In this document: in pieces, positions 1-9,282 of the stretch
Numbering within the stretch: position 1 is the stretch's first letter
Layout: each line of letters starts with the position of its first letter
Assembly: GCA_004764695.1 (NCBI GenBank)
Contig: SMSO01000025.1
Coordinates: 2,403,102-2,467,101 of the forward strand
Length of the DNA stretch: 64,000 nucleotides
Source: Schizochytrium sp. TIO01
Lineage: Eukaryota > Sar > Bigyra > Thraustochytrida > Thraustochytriidae
Reading direction: 5' to 3'
Notes under the pieces: generated by a model
Databases searched by the model: none
Told to the model about the DNA's origin: nothing
Seen by the model: the letters and a program-made list of their open reading frames with translations, nothing else
Position numbers and translations under genes: made by a program

Positions 1-116
1 TCTCAACCTTCAAAGCATTCTCAAAGCCACTTTGGGAGGGCCCATAACATAAGACGAGGCCCATCTTGGCGAGAACATTTGCTTCGTGGTAAACGGCACA
101 CTGCTGACATTTTGCA

Positions 117-2432
117 ATGAGGCTCCGACTATTGCAGGTGACTGACCTTGAAAAACCATGCGTGTGGGAACTTGAGTTCTCGCGTGCTGCGACCGGAGCG
201 GACGTCCGCGAGCAAGCAGCCAAATTTGCCCTAGCTCCTGCCGAGCGGATTCGATTGTATTGGCGAGGCGCAGAGTTCGCGGATGATATCCCTTTGTGCA
301 CAATTTTGCTGGACATGGACTGCCTCGTATTCACTGTGGAGCTCGATTCAAAAGCTAGTAGTCCTGAAACTGGACCGATCCGTATCTGTGGACTTGAGGC
401 ATTGGCCAACATTGGCCCGAAGGCACTGCGCAATATCCGCAAAATCATGTTTGAAGCACAAGCCGGATTCGATGCAGGCTTCGCTCCAGAGCTTTCCGAA
501 GCAGGATCTGGCGGGACGTACTTCTTGAAGAACGGCTCTGGCAAGTACGTTGCATGCTTCAAGCCTCGGGACGAAGAGCCCGCTGCAGAAAATAACCCGA
601 GAGGCCTCCATGATCATATTTCAGGAGCCTTAAGACAAGGAGTTCGTGCTGGAGAGGCGGTACAACGCGAAGTGGCTGCTTTCATCACTGATGTAGGAGG
701 CTTCAGTCGGGTCCCAGAGACCGTACTTGTAGAGGCCAAACACTCAGGATTCCATTATCGCGACGGCCAGGTGCATTACAAAGTGGGCTCATTCCAGCAT
801 TTTGTCCCTGCCGATTGCATCGCAAGTGACTTTAGCCCTAATCTGTTTCCGCCTGAAGAAGTACACCGGGTGGCCATCCTTGACATCCGCCTCTTAAATG
901 CTGATCGTAACGATGCGAACCTTCTGGTCTCGCGAAGACCCAAACCTAGCAGCCCAGGTGCAATGCCTGCTGGTATTCCACGCCCGGAGTCTGACGTGCG
1001 TAAGTTGCGGTCGCTCTCCTGTTCCATGGGTCCGATGGACTTTGAGTATTTTCTTACACCAATCGACCACGGCTATTGCCTTCCTGACAAACTCGAAGTT
1101 GCATGGTGCGACTGGTGCTGGTTAGACTGGCCTCAGGCACGCATCCCTTTTTCTCCTGCAACCTTGCAATGGATTGAGGACTACGATGTTGAGCAATGTG
1201 TAAATACTCTCCGGAAGGATCTCAATGTACGAGAATCGTGTCTCCAACTTATGCGCATCGCTGTTATGGTTCTTAAGAAAGGTGCTCGGGCTGGACTCTG
1301 CCTTCATGATATCGCATCAATTATCGCTCGACAGGATGTTGATCAGCCATCTATTCTTGAGACCCAAGTAGCTCGTGCGCATGAGCTATCTCGCATGATG
1401 GAGAACAACTCTAGAGTAAAAGGTGTGAACTATTCGGCAGCTCTTAATAATGTTAAGAGTTTGCCTAAATCTTCTCGCCGTGCAGCAACTCTTTCTTCGT
1501 GCAATTTGCCTTACCCTGAGACAGACCAATCCGTACATGCGACAATCCTAGCTTCATGTGGGAAAGAGAATATATCTCGTCTTGGTCTTCCTCGTATGTC
1601 GGCTCCTAGCGTTGAAGCTCTTCGGAAACCTCAACATAAAATTCCGCCTGTCGAAATCAGAGCTGGTAATATTGACATTGAGGAGAAGCGTCCGACAATC
1701 GCTGAGTCTTCGAAGTTTGAGCCTTCCTCAAAAGACAACGATCTTGCCACTCGATTTTTCTTCGAGTATATTGAACGCCTCGTCGATGACGTTATTCTTT
1801 GTGTACATAAGCAACGCCGTGCGCTGACCACCTTTCTAGATGAAAAAACCTTGTTCCGGCGGACAACGTCTATGTATCTCACATCTCCACACAGAGCACC
1901 AATCCGTGCGAATTATCGAGGACAAGGAGGGAAGCTTGAAGTTACATGTAAAAAATTGGCTGAAGATGCGGGCGAGGTTCGGAGACCGCGGTGCGCTTCT
2001 GATGACTCTTTCTTTCCACCCAAGCAACACTTGTATGAGCATAATGTCTCAGGTACTCATCGTCAGAATCATCCGTCTCAATCTATCAACTTTCTTGGGT
2101 CACTATTGCCAACTCATCCTGCTTGTGATTCCGATGAAGGCGAGGATGACCATGCCGGCGAAACTCAACTTATATTGACAAACAAATCCGAAGGAAATCT
2201 TGATAATGCTGTGCTGAATCCTCTCACAGATGTCAATCATGACCACTTTTTGCATATCGAGACCGTGGCATCAAAACACCTGCTGCATATTCACCCAATG
2301 ACCTCAAGCTTCCACGAAGCTCGGCAGTTCTCAAAGCTCTCTATCTCATCACCAAGTGCTAGCTCGCACGCACAGTCACGCTCCCTTTCACAGAAATCGC
2401 GATTTCCTCTCTGTTATTTGCCGCTTAGCTAG
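117..2432 (+). CDS. Phosphatidylinositol 4-kinase, type II gamma-like (ubiquitin-like domain plus PI3/PI4 kinase fold)
   Basis: 771 aa from an ATG. Residues about 1-78 look like a ubiquitin-like domain. Residues about 120-390 carry the signatures of plant/stramenopile PI4K-gamma (UbDK-gamma) kinases: a glycine-rich GSGGTYF stretch, a VACFKPRDEEP segment with the likely ATP-binding Lys149, a GVRAGEAVQREVAAF helix, a DIRLLNADRNDANLL catalytic loop (Asp263, Asn268) and an IDHG metal motif (Asp317), followed by the W-rich CDWCWLDWPQA block. Family members phosphorylate phosphatidylinositol or, in plants, act as protein kinases; the sequence does not decide which. The last 370 residues are Ser/His-rich, low complexity and unlike anything I recognise, so the protein is longer than typical family members. 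It converges on the EF-hand gene at 2696. Confidence 0.85.
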   Translation: MRLRLLQVTDLEKPCVWELEFSRAATGADVREQAAKFALAPAERIRLYWRGAEFADDIPLCTILLDMDCLVFTVELDSKASSPETGPIRICGLEALANIGPKALRNIRKIMFEAQAGFDAGFAPELSEAGSGGTYFLKNGSGKYVACFKPRDEEPAAENNPRGLHDHISGALRQGVRAGEAVQREVAAFITDVGGFSRVPETVLVEAKHSGFHYRDGQVHYKVGSFQHFVPADCIASDFSPNLFPPEEVHRVAILDIRLLNADRNDANLLVSRRPKPSSPGAMPAGIPRPESDVRKLRSLSCSMGPMDFEYFLTPIDHGYCLPDKLEVAWCDWCWLDWPQARIPFSPATLQWIEDYDVEQCVNTLRKDLNVRESCLQLMRIAVMVLKKGARAGLCLHDIASIIARQDVDQPSILETQVARAHELSRMMENNSRVKGVNYSAALNNVKSLPKSSRRAATLSSCNLPYPETDQSVHATILASCGKENISRLGLPRMSAPSVEALRKPQHKIPPVEIRAGNIDIEEKRPTIAESSKFEPSSKDNDLATRFFFEYIERLVDDVILCVHKQRRALTTFLDEKTLFRRTTSMYLTSPHRAPIRANYRGQGGKLEVTCKKLAEDAGEVRRPRCASDDSFFPPKQHLYEHNVSGTHRQNHPSQSINFLGSLLPTHPACDSDEGEDDHAGETQLILTNKSEGNLDNAVLNPLTDVNHDHFLHIETVASKHLLHIHPMTSSFHEARQFSKLSISSPSASSHAQSRSLSQKSRFPLCYLPLS

Positions 2433-2523
2433 TTGAATGTCCAAGACGACCCTCTCGACGACCCTCTCTGTATTTCATTGTAAAGAAAAAAAATTAGCTG
2501 TATTTACCATTGCACATGAGAGG

Positions 2524-2579
2524 AACGGTTGTAGTAACGTTTGCCTGTTACTGCAACCGTTCGCCTGAGGCTGAATAAA
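2524..2579 (+). terminator. 3'UTR hairpin followed by AATAAA
   Basis: About 90 bases past the PI4K stop, 2524-2538 pairs with 2547-2561. The stem is 15 bp with one T-G wobble, around an 8-base loop. A canonical AATAAA lies at 2574-2579, 12 bases after the stem. The signal fits mRNA 3' end formation for the PI4K gene; a role for the hairpin is inference. Confidence 0.5.
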
Positions 2580-2660
2580 TGTTTTTGACTTCTTATGAAT
2601 TGATTTCTCTGGCAAAGCTATACTTGGCTCTTACCACGAAGAAACCTCCACCTGAGATAT

Positions 2661-2698
2661 GCATTTTTATTTATGATTAGCATTTTTATTTATGATTA
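2661..2698. repeat. 19-bp perfect tandem duplication spanning a stop codon
   Basis: The 19-mer gcatttttatttatgatta occurs twice back to back (2661-2679 and 2680-2698). The copy nearer the gene contains the stop codon of the minus-strand EF-hand gene (2696-2698). The duplication therefore lies at the end of that gene and its 3'UTR. Confidence 0.9.
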
Positions 2699-3751
2699 GG
2701 GAAGTGGTGGTGGTGTAGGCGGTGGAAATTTGCTTTCTGTTAAGGGAGGACCTGCTGCCGGAAGCAACCGCGGGTCACCAGTTCCATCATGGAATGGTAA
2801 TTTGCACGGGATACTTTGCTCGAAGCTTGAAGTCTCAAAATTACCAAATGATGTTTTAGATTCCTCCTGCTCGCTTTCGCCACCAAATCTGTGTCCCGGG
2901 CGGCTAGTCTTACCATTCTGTTGAATTGAAGCAAAAACAGCTGCCATTCCTCCAACTTTCGGACCAGCAGCTACTTCTATAGATTGTTTATTCATTGTAC
3001 TACTTTTGCTTGGACTGGCGGGCAGAGAGGATGTCCCCATTGCTTTTAGGAACAATGCCTCGTTTCCCAGAATCTTGGCCATCTCTATCGCTTCTGCTGG
3101 CGTTACTTCAATTCCAGCCTCTGCCAAAAGCTCCTCAAGAGGTTCATCAGATGCTGCTAAGCCCCGTTCGAGCTCCTTCCGAGCATACGCATAAGCATTG
3201 CTCCATGCGCCATGTCTTTGTTTTTCACATGTTCTGGCGAATGTTGCAAGATCAATTTTATCTACATTTACATTTGCAGGAGCGAATTGATTGAGAATAT
3301 AGCTAGCCTCGTCTTCGCTAAGGGCCGGTCTCGCGACACATAGATCTTGCGTTGTTACAAAGCCATCGCCGTCTGCATCAAGCATGAGAAAAGCTTGTGT
3401 GTAGCGTAATATATCGTCATCGTTGAAGCCATGGCTTCGTAAGTCTGACTTTGGAGTGGGAGGAGCAGAATCAGGCGGTTCAGGTGAAACCCCAATCCGT
3501 AGTTGAGAAACTCGGCGAACAGGATTAGCTATGTGAGGATAGTTTGTACCTACAAGATTGGTGTCTGACAAGGCACCTTTCCGTGACATCAATTGATCTC
3601 GTACTTGATTCTGCGGTGTTGATAACGAAAGATGAGAGCGACCAAGTGGAGTATCCTCAGAAGGCGGTAGGGGCGGGGGACCGGGCGGAGGAGGAGGAGG
3701 AGGAGGAGGTGGTGGTGGTGGTGGTGAATAACTAGGGACCGATGGCATCAT
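2696..3751 (-). CDS. Polyproline and EF-hand protein, function unknown
   Basis: 351 aa, starting at the first ATG (3749-3751); the open frame continues upstream only from a TTG. The N-terminus (about residues 10-30) is a run of 14 prolines followed by GPPPLPP, and the C-terminus ends in another proline cluster. Such tracts usually bind profilin, SH3 or EVH1 domains. One EF-hand is clear, with loop DADGDGFVTTQD at residues 125-136; position 12 is Asp rather than the usual Glu, which can weaken Ca2+ affinity or favour Mg2+. A second, degenerate hand may follow at about 144-175. The middle and C-terminal parts are Ser/Gly-rich linkers. A Ca2+-linked actin or adaptor role is a guess; no catalytic domain is visible. 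Confidence 0.7.
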   Translation of the reverse strand: MMPSVPSYSPPPPPPPPPPPPPPGPPPLPPSEDTPLGRSHLSLSTPQNQVRDQLMSRKGALSDTNLVGTNYPHIANPVRRVSQLRIGVSPEPPDSAPPTPKSDLRSHGFNDDDILRYTQAFLMLDADGDGFVTTQDLCVARPALSEDEASYILNQFAPANVNVDKIDLATFARTCEKQRHGAWSNAYAYARKELERGLAASDEPLEELLAEAGIEVTPAEAIEMAKILGNEALFLKAMGTSSLPASPSKSSTMNKQSIEVAAGPKVGGMAAVFASIQQNGKTSRPGHRFGGESEQEESKTSFGNFETSSFEQSIPCKLPFHDGTGDPRLLPAAGPPLTESKFPPPTPPPLP

Positions 3752-4822
3752 TTTATGCGGTGTGGAATATTGGGCAACAGACTCGCGTATATGCCCATCC
3801 TGAATCAACAAGATATGAAGCGGGTAAAACTTTACAACACATTGAACATCAAGGAAGACAATGCGAATATATCATTGACTATCTCTTAGTTTTACATCAT
3901 ACGGTATATCTAGGTACTCTAATAATCAGATATCCGTTCAATGGTGTGTACCCATCAGCATGACAACTTACAAATATATACTATAGTTTTCTTTTCTTTT
4001 CTTTCAACTTACACTACTTTAAGTTATTTTTACACTACTATCGACTTGGGAACAATGAATGCCTAGTACTCAATTTGTAGAAATAAAACTAAAATATTAG
4101 ATTCAATTGAAGCAACCTTTTCATAAATGGCGCAGTGCCGAGAACCACGAGACTCATGCAACAAGTGGGTGTGCTTCGAAGTGCACTTTCTTGCGCCCAG
4201 TCTCGAGTATTTTATTGATGCATCCATTGCTTTGAACAATCTGTAACCTGACCAATGCGCATCTACCAGCTTGTAATCCTGAGCGATAAAGATGATATAT
4301 AGATCAATGCATAAATTGTAATTCCTCACAACAAAACTTTCATTTTTTTTTTAACTTAATCGATTTTATTCTCTAAGCCAAAAGTCCAAGTTGCTTTTAC
4401 CTCTTCGTATTCGATAATTTGCTCAAGGCGGATCTGGAAATTAAACAAACGATTCAGTATTAGGTTTGAATAAACTATGCAACAGAACCTTAAAAGAAAG
4501 GGGCGGGGGGGGGGGAGGAGAGGAAACATCGCCAAAGAAAAAATCGCTAATACCAAACAGTTGTTTAATTTTGTGACCAAGTATGACGATGAATTTGAGA
4601 GCGCGAAGATTCTGCAAATGAAATAATCTCAATGCAAGAAGGTGTGTTATTCTAATATATACTACATAACTATCTGCAGACCTATTGATGGTTTAAAATG
4701 AAAAAGAGAATTATTGCATACAACTTCAGAAACATCGTCTTGATAGTACTTTCGCAGAAAAATATTTAGAAGTAGGCTCTATAGTTGTTACTCGTGCGAA
4801 TATGTATCTAGGAGAGATACTT
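3752..4822. other. Intergenic, no gene seen; contains a G11 tract
   Basis: This is the upstream region of the EF-hand gene and the 3' region of the first cyclase paralog, both on the minus strand. It is AT-rich, with TTTTC repeats near 3987-4005 and a G-rich run at 4501-4526 that includes 11 consecutive G (4505-4515). Short ORFs here look random. Confidence 0.7.
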
Positions 4823-7800
4823 TTACTGAACTATGCAAGCACTGGATACAATTTTTGGTTTTTGGTGTTGTTTTTGTGATGCTGCTGCTTCAGTAACGCT
4901 TGAATAGACAGTCGAGTTGTTACGGTCCACTGTAGCTCTCGCAAACTCAATTGCTTTCAACTTAAGACTAATTTCACCCAAATAGTAGAAGCTGCGAATG
5001 ATGAAATGTCCTGAGCGTCTATTTCTGATAGAAAGAAGGTATAAAGGTGTTTTCGAATGATCTTTCAATTCTCCTGGAATGGTATAGCGTTCTTTCACAA
5101 ATTGAGGCGTTACCAAATGCATATCGCAATTTGTATATTGTTCTTTGACTTCAGGCATAAAATGATGGGGAATGCAATCAACAGGTTTAATAAAAAAACT
5201 TGTTGGTGTCAAAGAGACTTTCAGGCATCGAAATTGAAAGTCAGAATATCGATCCTGAGCGCTATGAATGAATAGGTAGCCTTTGAACCCACTGGACAGC
5301 TCCTGGCAACTACATGTTTCGATATTGTCATTGTAATAGCAACATGTTTTAGTCGTGACGCATCTTGCTTGTAAAAGAGGTTCTAGAGCCAGAAAGGAAC
5401 GCAAAACTCCAACAAAAGAACTAAAGCTAAGCAATAGCATTTGAGATTTCCTTTGTGCTTTTGCAATTGAAAACTGTGCGTTTGCAGATACAAGCTCAGC
5501 TCGTGCTTGCTGGGACTGCTGCCATGATTTTACCATAGAAAAGCTCCGCTTGCCTATCTGGACCCCCGTATGAGGATCTTCTTTTAAGTATTCTGGAAGC
5601 GACTGGTTGAGAATTGTGGCTCCTTGAAGTCGTTTTTCTGTTCCCGCTTTCTCGTAATGGGAAGCTACGAATAAATAGAGCATAGATTCGGGTAAGTCTT
5701 TTAAAGACTCATCCTTGATATGTTGATTATACGCATTTCCGAGTTGCTCATGAACCTGCTTACGGAAGGCTGGCGTGAGGCTATCGTATATTGGTCGGAT
5801 GCGACTCTCAATTTGATTGACCATATAAAGGCGTGAACTCAAACTACGGACAAGCTGCATTCTACTACATAGAACGTGGAGTGCCTCCTTGAGGTGAAGA
5901 TGTACTCCCGTGCCACTGAAAATGGTCTCTATGATTAAAATATCGATACGTGCGCTAACTGTCGACATTACTGCAATGCTCTTAAGAACTGCTTGAATTG
6001 CTTCTGAATGCTCGAACCGAAGAGCTAGTTTTGATACATTAAGAACAGCACCACTCTCCATTCGTTGCCATCGTACAGGTCCATCTGGTGGAATAGGTAA
6101 ATCACCTGCTCTAACGCATTTGATCTCCTCAAGAAACGCTAATTCTATAAAGACCTCCTTTTCATGCGGGCTTGGCTCAAAACTGTTCGAAGCCAAGGGT
6201 AAGAAGACTTGAATATTGTCCTCAAAACCCTGCATGAAAACAGAGCCTACAGCAAATATTTGTTTCAAATATCTAGGCAATCCCAGAAAGGTAGTCTGGT
6301 CAATTAAGGCTATCGCATGATTCCAGCTAATAAATCGAAATGGGGACGCAGCTCTACTTGCAAACTTCATAGATAGATCTGACGCTTTCCCAGTCAAACA
6401 ATAGTTGTGACGCGATGACTCGCCAAGCAACCCAGCCCTACAAAACCCTGACGCTACGCCCACAGCAATATTATGCTTACTAGAGTTCATGAAGTGCAGG
6501 ACCTTTATAACAGTAGATATACTCATGATTTCAGGTTTAGTGCACCAATCTCCATGAATTATTTGCATAACCAACCCACGATTGTCAACATAGGCGCTCG
6601 CTATTTCTCCTACGTGGTCTTCCACAATTTCAAGTATCGCCATGAAAATGTCTTGCATCTGATAGAGAACTAAATGATTTGGTGTTGAGGATGTCTCGAT
6701 CGGAACAATAAAGGTAGCTATTGAGAAAAACGCTCCATCGATTTGAGGTAAGAACTGGCCAAGTGCAGAGTTGATAAATACACTTTTTGGTATAAACGAG
6801 GTTATAGCCAGAAGTTGTAACAATTCTTCTTCGAACAATTCCGAATGTTCCGAAACTATTGACCTCGTACTGTTTTCTTGAAAAATCTTCTTTGAAGAAT
6901 CTCTATCATAGAATGACACACTGTCCTCAGAGTTCATTCGATTGATTGCTGATTGAGATAAGGAATATCCTTCAACTTTGGCAAAGTTTAAAAACGAAGG
7001 CGTGTGTGCTTGCTGACTCGATTTAGGTGATTTGTAGTAAGGGTTGTCCTGTTGGCTAAGATTAACGTAATCTTTCGATGTTCGCAGCCGCTCATACAGA
7101 TCGTGGGTTTCTGGTTCTGTATTGTCTATTCGCAACCTCACAAAGGTTCCAGATAGAACAATTCGTTTAGATATTTCCTCAATGCTTTTGTGAACTAAAA
7201 TCTCAAAGTCTAGGGCTCGCTCGCTTAAACTTTCAGCTACGGTCTGTGTCTCACCCAAAAGAATAACTTCCTTCCGCGTTTTAGAACCTAGAATGAAGAG
7301 AGAAAAGTCCCCAAAAGCAACCCCAACTTTCAGGCTCATATGATCCTTTGCAAATACGTTTTCTTGCACTTCAAGCGAATCAAACATTTCCATCAATTCT
7401 AGGGCAAACAAAAGAGCTCGATTTTGGCACGTTTTACTTGGTGGTTCGTTTTCTTTCTTTGAACGACGATTGAAGAGTATGTCCATCGGGAAGAGTATTT
7501 GCACCTTGTCGCTCAAATATTTAATAATATCCCCTTGAAAATACAGAGCTTGCTTGGTCACTGCTTTATGGATTTGGGAAAGGACTTCTCCACTTGAGTT
7601 TTGTACAGCATCATGCTGCGGTTGAGTCACAATTAAGTTATCAAAAGGTTTCAATCTGCGATTGTTGAGCTGTCCATCATTGAAAGCAAACGTTGGAATT
7701 TCTATTGAGGGGCTATTTCGTCGATCAAGCTGTTGAGTGAATTGAGTTAGCCCCGGGAAATAGATGCTTACAACAGCGCCTTGGCCTGAATATATTGCTG

Positions 7801-8236
7801 GTGGAGTAATACTTTTGTATCCTTTATTACGAACTAGCCAATAAACCATGCCGCTGCTTAGGCCAAACAAATCAGACGTTACGGTGGCGTTTTGGTTCAT
7901 TTCATATTCTAAGGTTAGCGCTCTCTCCCGAATTGCTTGAAGGCTTTTTTTAACACGATTTTCAATGTACCGTCGTAGACGCTTCAACAAAGTTTTTCGA
8001 AAGAAAGTTTGAATTAAGGTCGCTGCTTCTTCCCGGTATTTATCTTCCATCGAACACGTGACTGCAAGCGAGTCCTCATCTGAAAGGGCATTGTAAGAAA
8101 CAAAGTCTAACGGGATATTACTTACAGAGCTCTTTCGCTCTAGATATGTTAGTCGTGGAGTGGAAACTTTGCCAAGTAGAAGCTCGCTATCCAGTCGTGA
8201 TAGCTCGCGAGCACCTATTTGCCTCTCATGGGGCAT
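4823..8236 (-). CDS. sAC-like tandem class III cyclase paralog 1, predicted pseudo-cyclase with CaaX box
   Basis: 1137 aa from an ATG. Order: Ser-rich N-terminus; IQ-like helix (about 70-90, ATLIQTFFRKTLLKRLRRY); C1 cyclase-like domain (about 150-390); linker; C2 cyclase-like domain (about 470-690); winged-helix/TPR-like tail; C-x5-C-x9-C-x-C element; unfamiliar C-terminal domain; last four residues CIVQ. In C1 the first metal aspartate is replaced by Tyr159 (IYFPGLT), while Lys239 and the second Asp243 remain (GDIIKYLSDKV). In C2 the transition-state Asn and Arg are replaced by Asp620 and Lys624 (GKASDLSMK). I therefore predict no cyclase activity and a regulatory or scaffolding role. It is closest to the paralog at 28896, with which it shares the HKSI, IVLS and FVRLR blocks. 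CIVQ predicts farnesylation. Confidence 0.8.
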   Translation of the reverse strand: MPHERQIGARELSRLDSELLLGKVSTPRLTYLERKSSVSNIPLDFVSYNALSDEDSLAVTCSMEDKYREEAATLIQTFFRKTLLKRLRRYIENRVKKSLQAIRERALTLEYEMNQNATVTSDLFGLSSGMVYWLVRNKGYKSITPPAIYSGQGAVVSIYFPGLTQFTQQLDRRNSPSIEIPTFAFNDGQLNNRRLKPFDNLIVTQPQHDAVQNSSGEVLSQIHKAVTKQALYFQGDIIKYLSDKVQILFPMDILFNRRSKKENEPPSKTCQNRALLFALELMEMFDSLEVQENVFAKDHMSLKVGVAFGDFSLFILGSKTRKEVILLGETQTVAESLSERALDFEILVHKSIEEISKRIVLSGTFVRLRIDNTEPETHDLYERLRTSKDYVNLSQQDNPYYKSPKSSQQAHTPSFLNFAKVEGYSLSQSAINRMNSEDSVSFYDRDSSKKIFQENSTRSIVSEHSELFEEELLQLLAITSFIPKSVFINSALGQFLPQIDGAFFSIATFIVPIETSSTPNHLVLYQMQDIFMAILEIVEDHVGEIASAYVDNRGLVMQIIHGDWCTKPEIMSISTVIKVLHFMNSSKHNIAVGVASGFCRAGLLGESSRHNYCLTGKASDLSMKFASRAASPFRFISWNHAIALIDQTTFLGLPRYLKQIFAVGSVFMQGFEDNIQVFLPLASNSFEPSPHEKEVFIELAFLEEIKCVRAGDLPIPPDGPVRWQRMESGAVLNVSKLALRFEHSEAIQAVLKSIAVMSTVSARIDILIIETIFSGTGVHLHLKEALHVLCSRMQLVRSLSSRLYMVNQIESRIRPIYDSLTPAFRKQVHEQLGNAYNQHIKDESLKDLPESMLYLFVASHYEKAGTEKRLQGATILNQSLPEYLKEDPHTGVQIGKRSFSMVKSWQQSQQARAELVSANAQFSIAKAQRKSQMLLLSFSSFVGVLRSFLALEPLLQARCVTTKTCCYYNDNIETCSCQELSSGFKGYLFIHSAQDRYSDFQFRCLKVSLTPTSFFIKPVDCIPHHFMPEVKEQYTNCDMHLVTPQFVKERYTIPGELKDHSKTPLYLLSIRNRRSGHFIIRSFYYLGEISLKLKAIEFARATVDRNNSTVYSSVTEAAASQKQHQKPKIVSSACIVQ

Positions 8237-9282
8237 TCTTCTCTTGCTCTACTGTTGCGTCAGCTCGCAAGTGTTGCGCACCAACTTTCTCATTCCTAAA
8301 GCTCGAGGATATGCTGCCAACTCATGCATAGATTTGGATTCTGTTATTAATTGCTGTAAGCATCTACTATTCGAAATCGTGACACTGGAACCTAAAGTTA
8401 CGATCTCTATTTGCTTTTAACACAACCTTGATGTTCATGAGGACGGGATGGAATATTGCTGTTCGAACACCATAATAAGTTCTTACACAACCTCTGGGAA
8501 CCATGTAAGGTTAAGACTTACACACCCAGAGTTCCCTTTTTAAGAACCAGGTTACATATTAAGAACCCACAATACGTGGAACTGTTCTGCGTTGTTTTGC
8601 TCAAGTAGTCACACCACAGTGCACAAATGTGTCCATTGCCATTTTTCCGTTTACTAAGGGCCTGTGGAATTTCTATTTTTAAAATAATTCCAGTTCATTT
8701 GAACTTCACAATTAATAACGTACGAGTCTGTGGAAGAGACGTCTGCGACAACACTTGTTCCCTCTTCTGGAAATCCAAGACATCTCTTTTGTCATTATTG
8801 ATTGTTTGATTACTTGATTATGATGAACGAATGAGTCAAGCTTACTCTCTAGGCTATAATAGTCACATTTAGTAGAGTCGGTTTCTATCTTCGGGGGTGT
8901 CTCGTATCGGTCTCTCTGCAACCGTAATAGAAAGGCTATACCTCATTCTAAAAGAAGAAAGAAAGAAAGAAAGGAAGAAAATAAAAGGAGTCCGTAGAAT
9001 TAAAAAAATTAGTTTTTTGAATTAAACTTTTTTTTAAATTTAAAAAAAAAAATGCCCAGAATAATAGTTCGCATCCAAACAAAGTGCTTCTTCTAAAAGC
9101 TTGTTTTCGAGGTTAACGGATTAAACGAGTTTATGGGAAGAAGATATGTCTTAATAGTGCCACTGAATCACAGGAGGCTCATATTTTGACTGCCAAGAAA
9201 AAAAATGAAAAAATAGAATCCATGAGGGGAGACCGTGTAGTAAGTATCCTGTGATTTCACTGTTTATTTAGTTTCTATTACT
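8237..9282. other. Intergenic, upstream of cyclase paralog 1
   Basis: No gene seen. Contains a GAAA microsatellite at about 8955-8985 and a self-complementary AT block at about 9028-9052 (T8, AAATTT, A11). It should hold the promoter of the minus-strand gene starting at 8236 and the 3'UTR of the gene ending at 9283. Confidence 0.65.
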
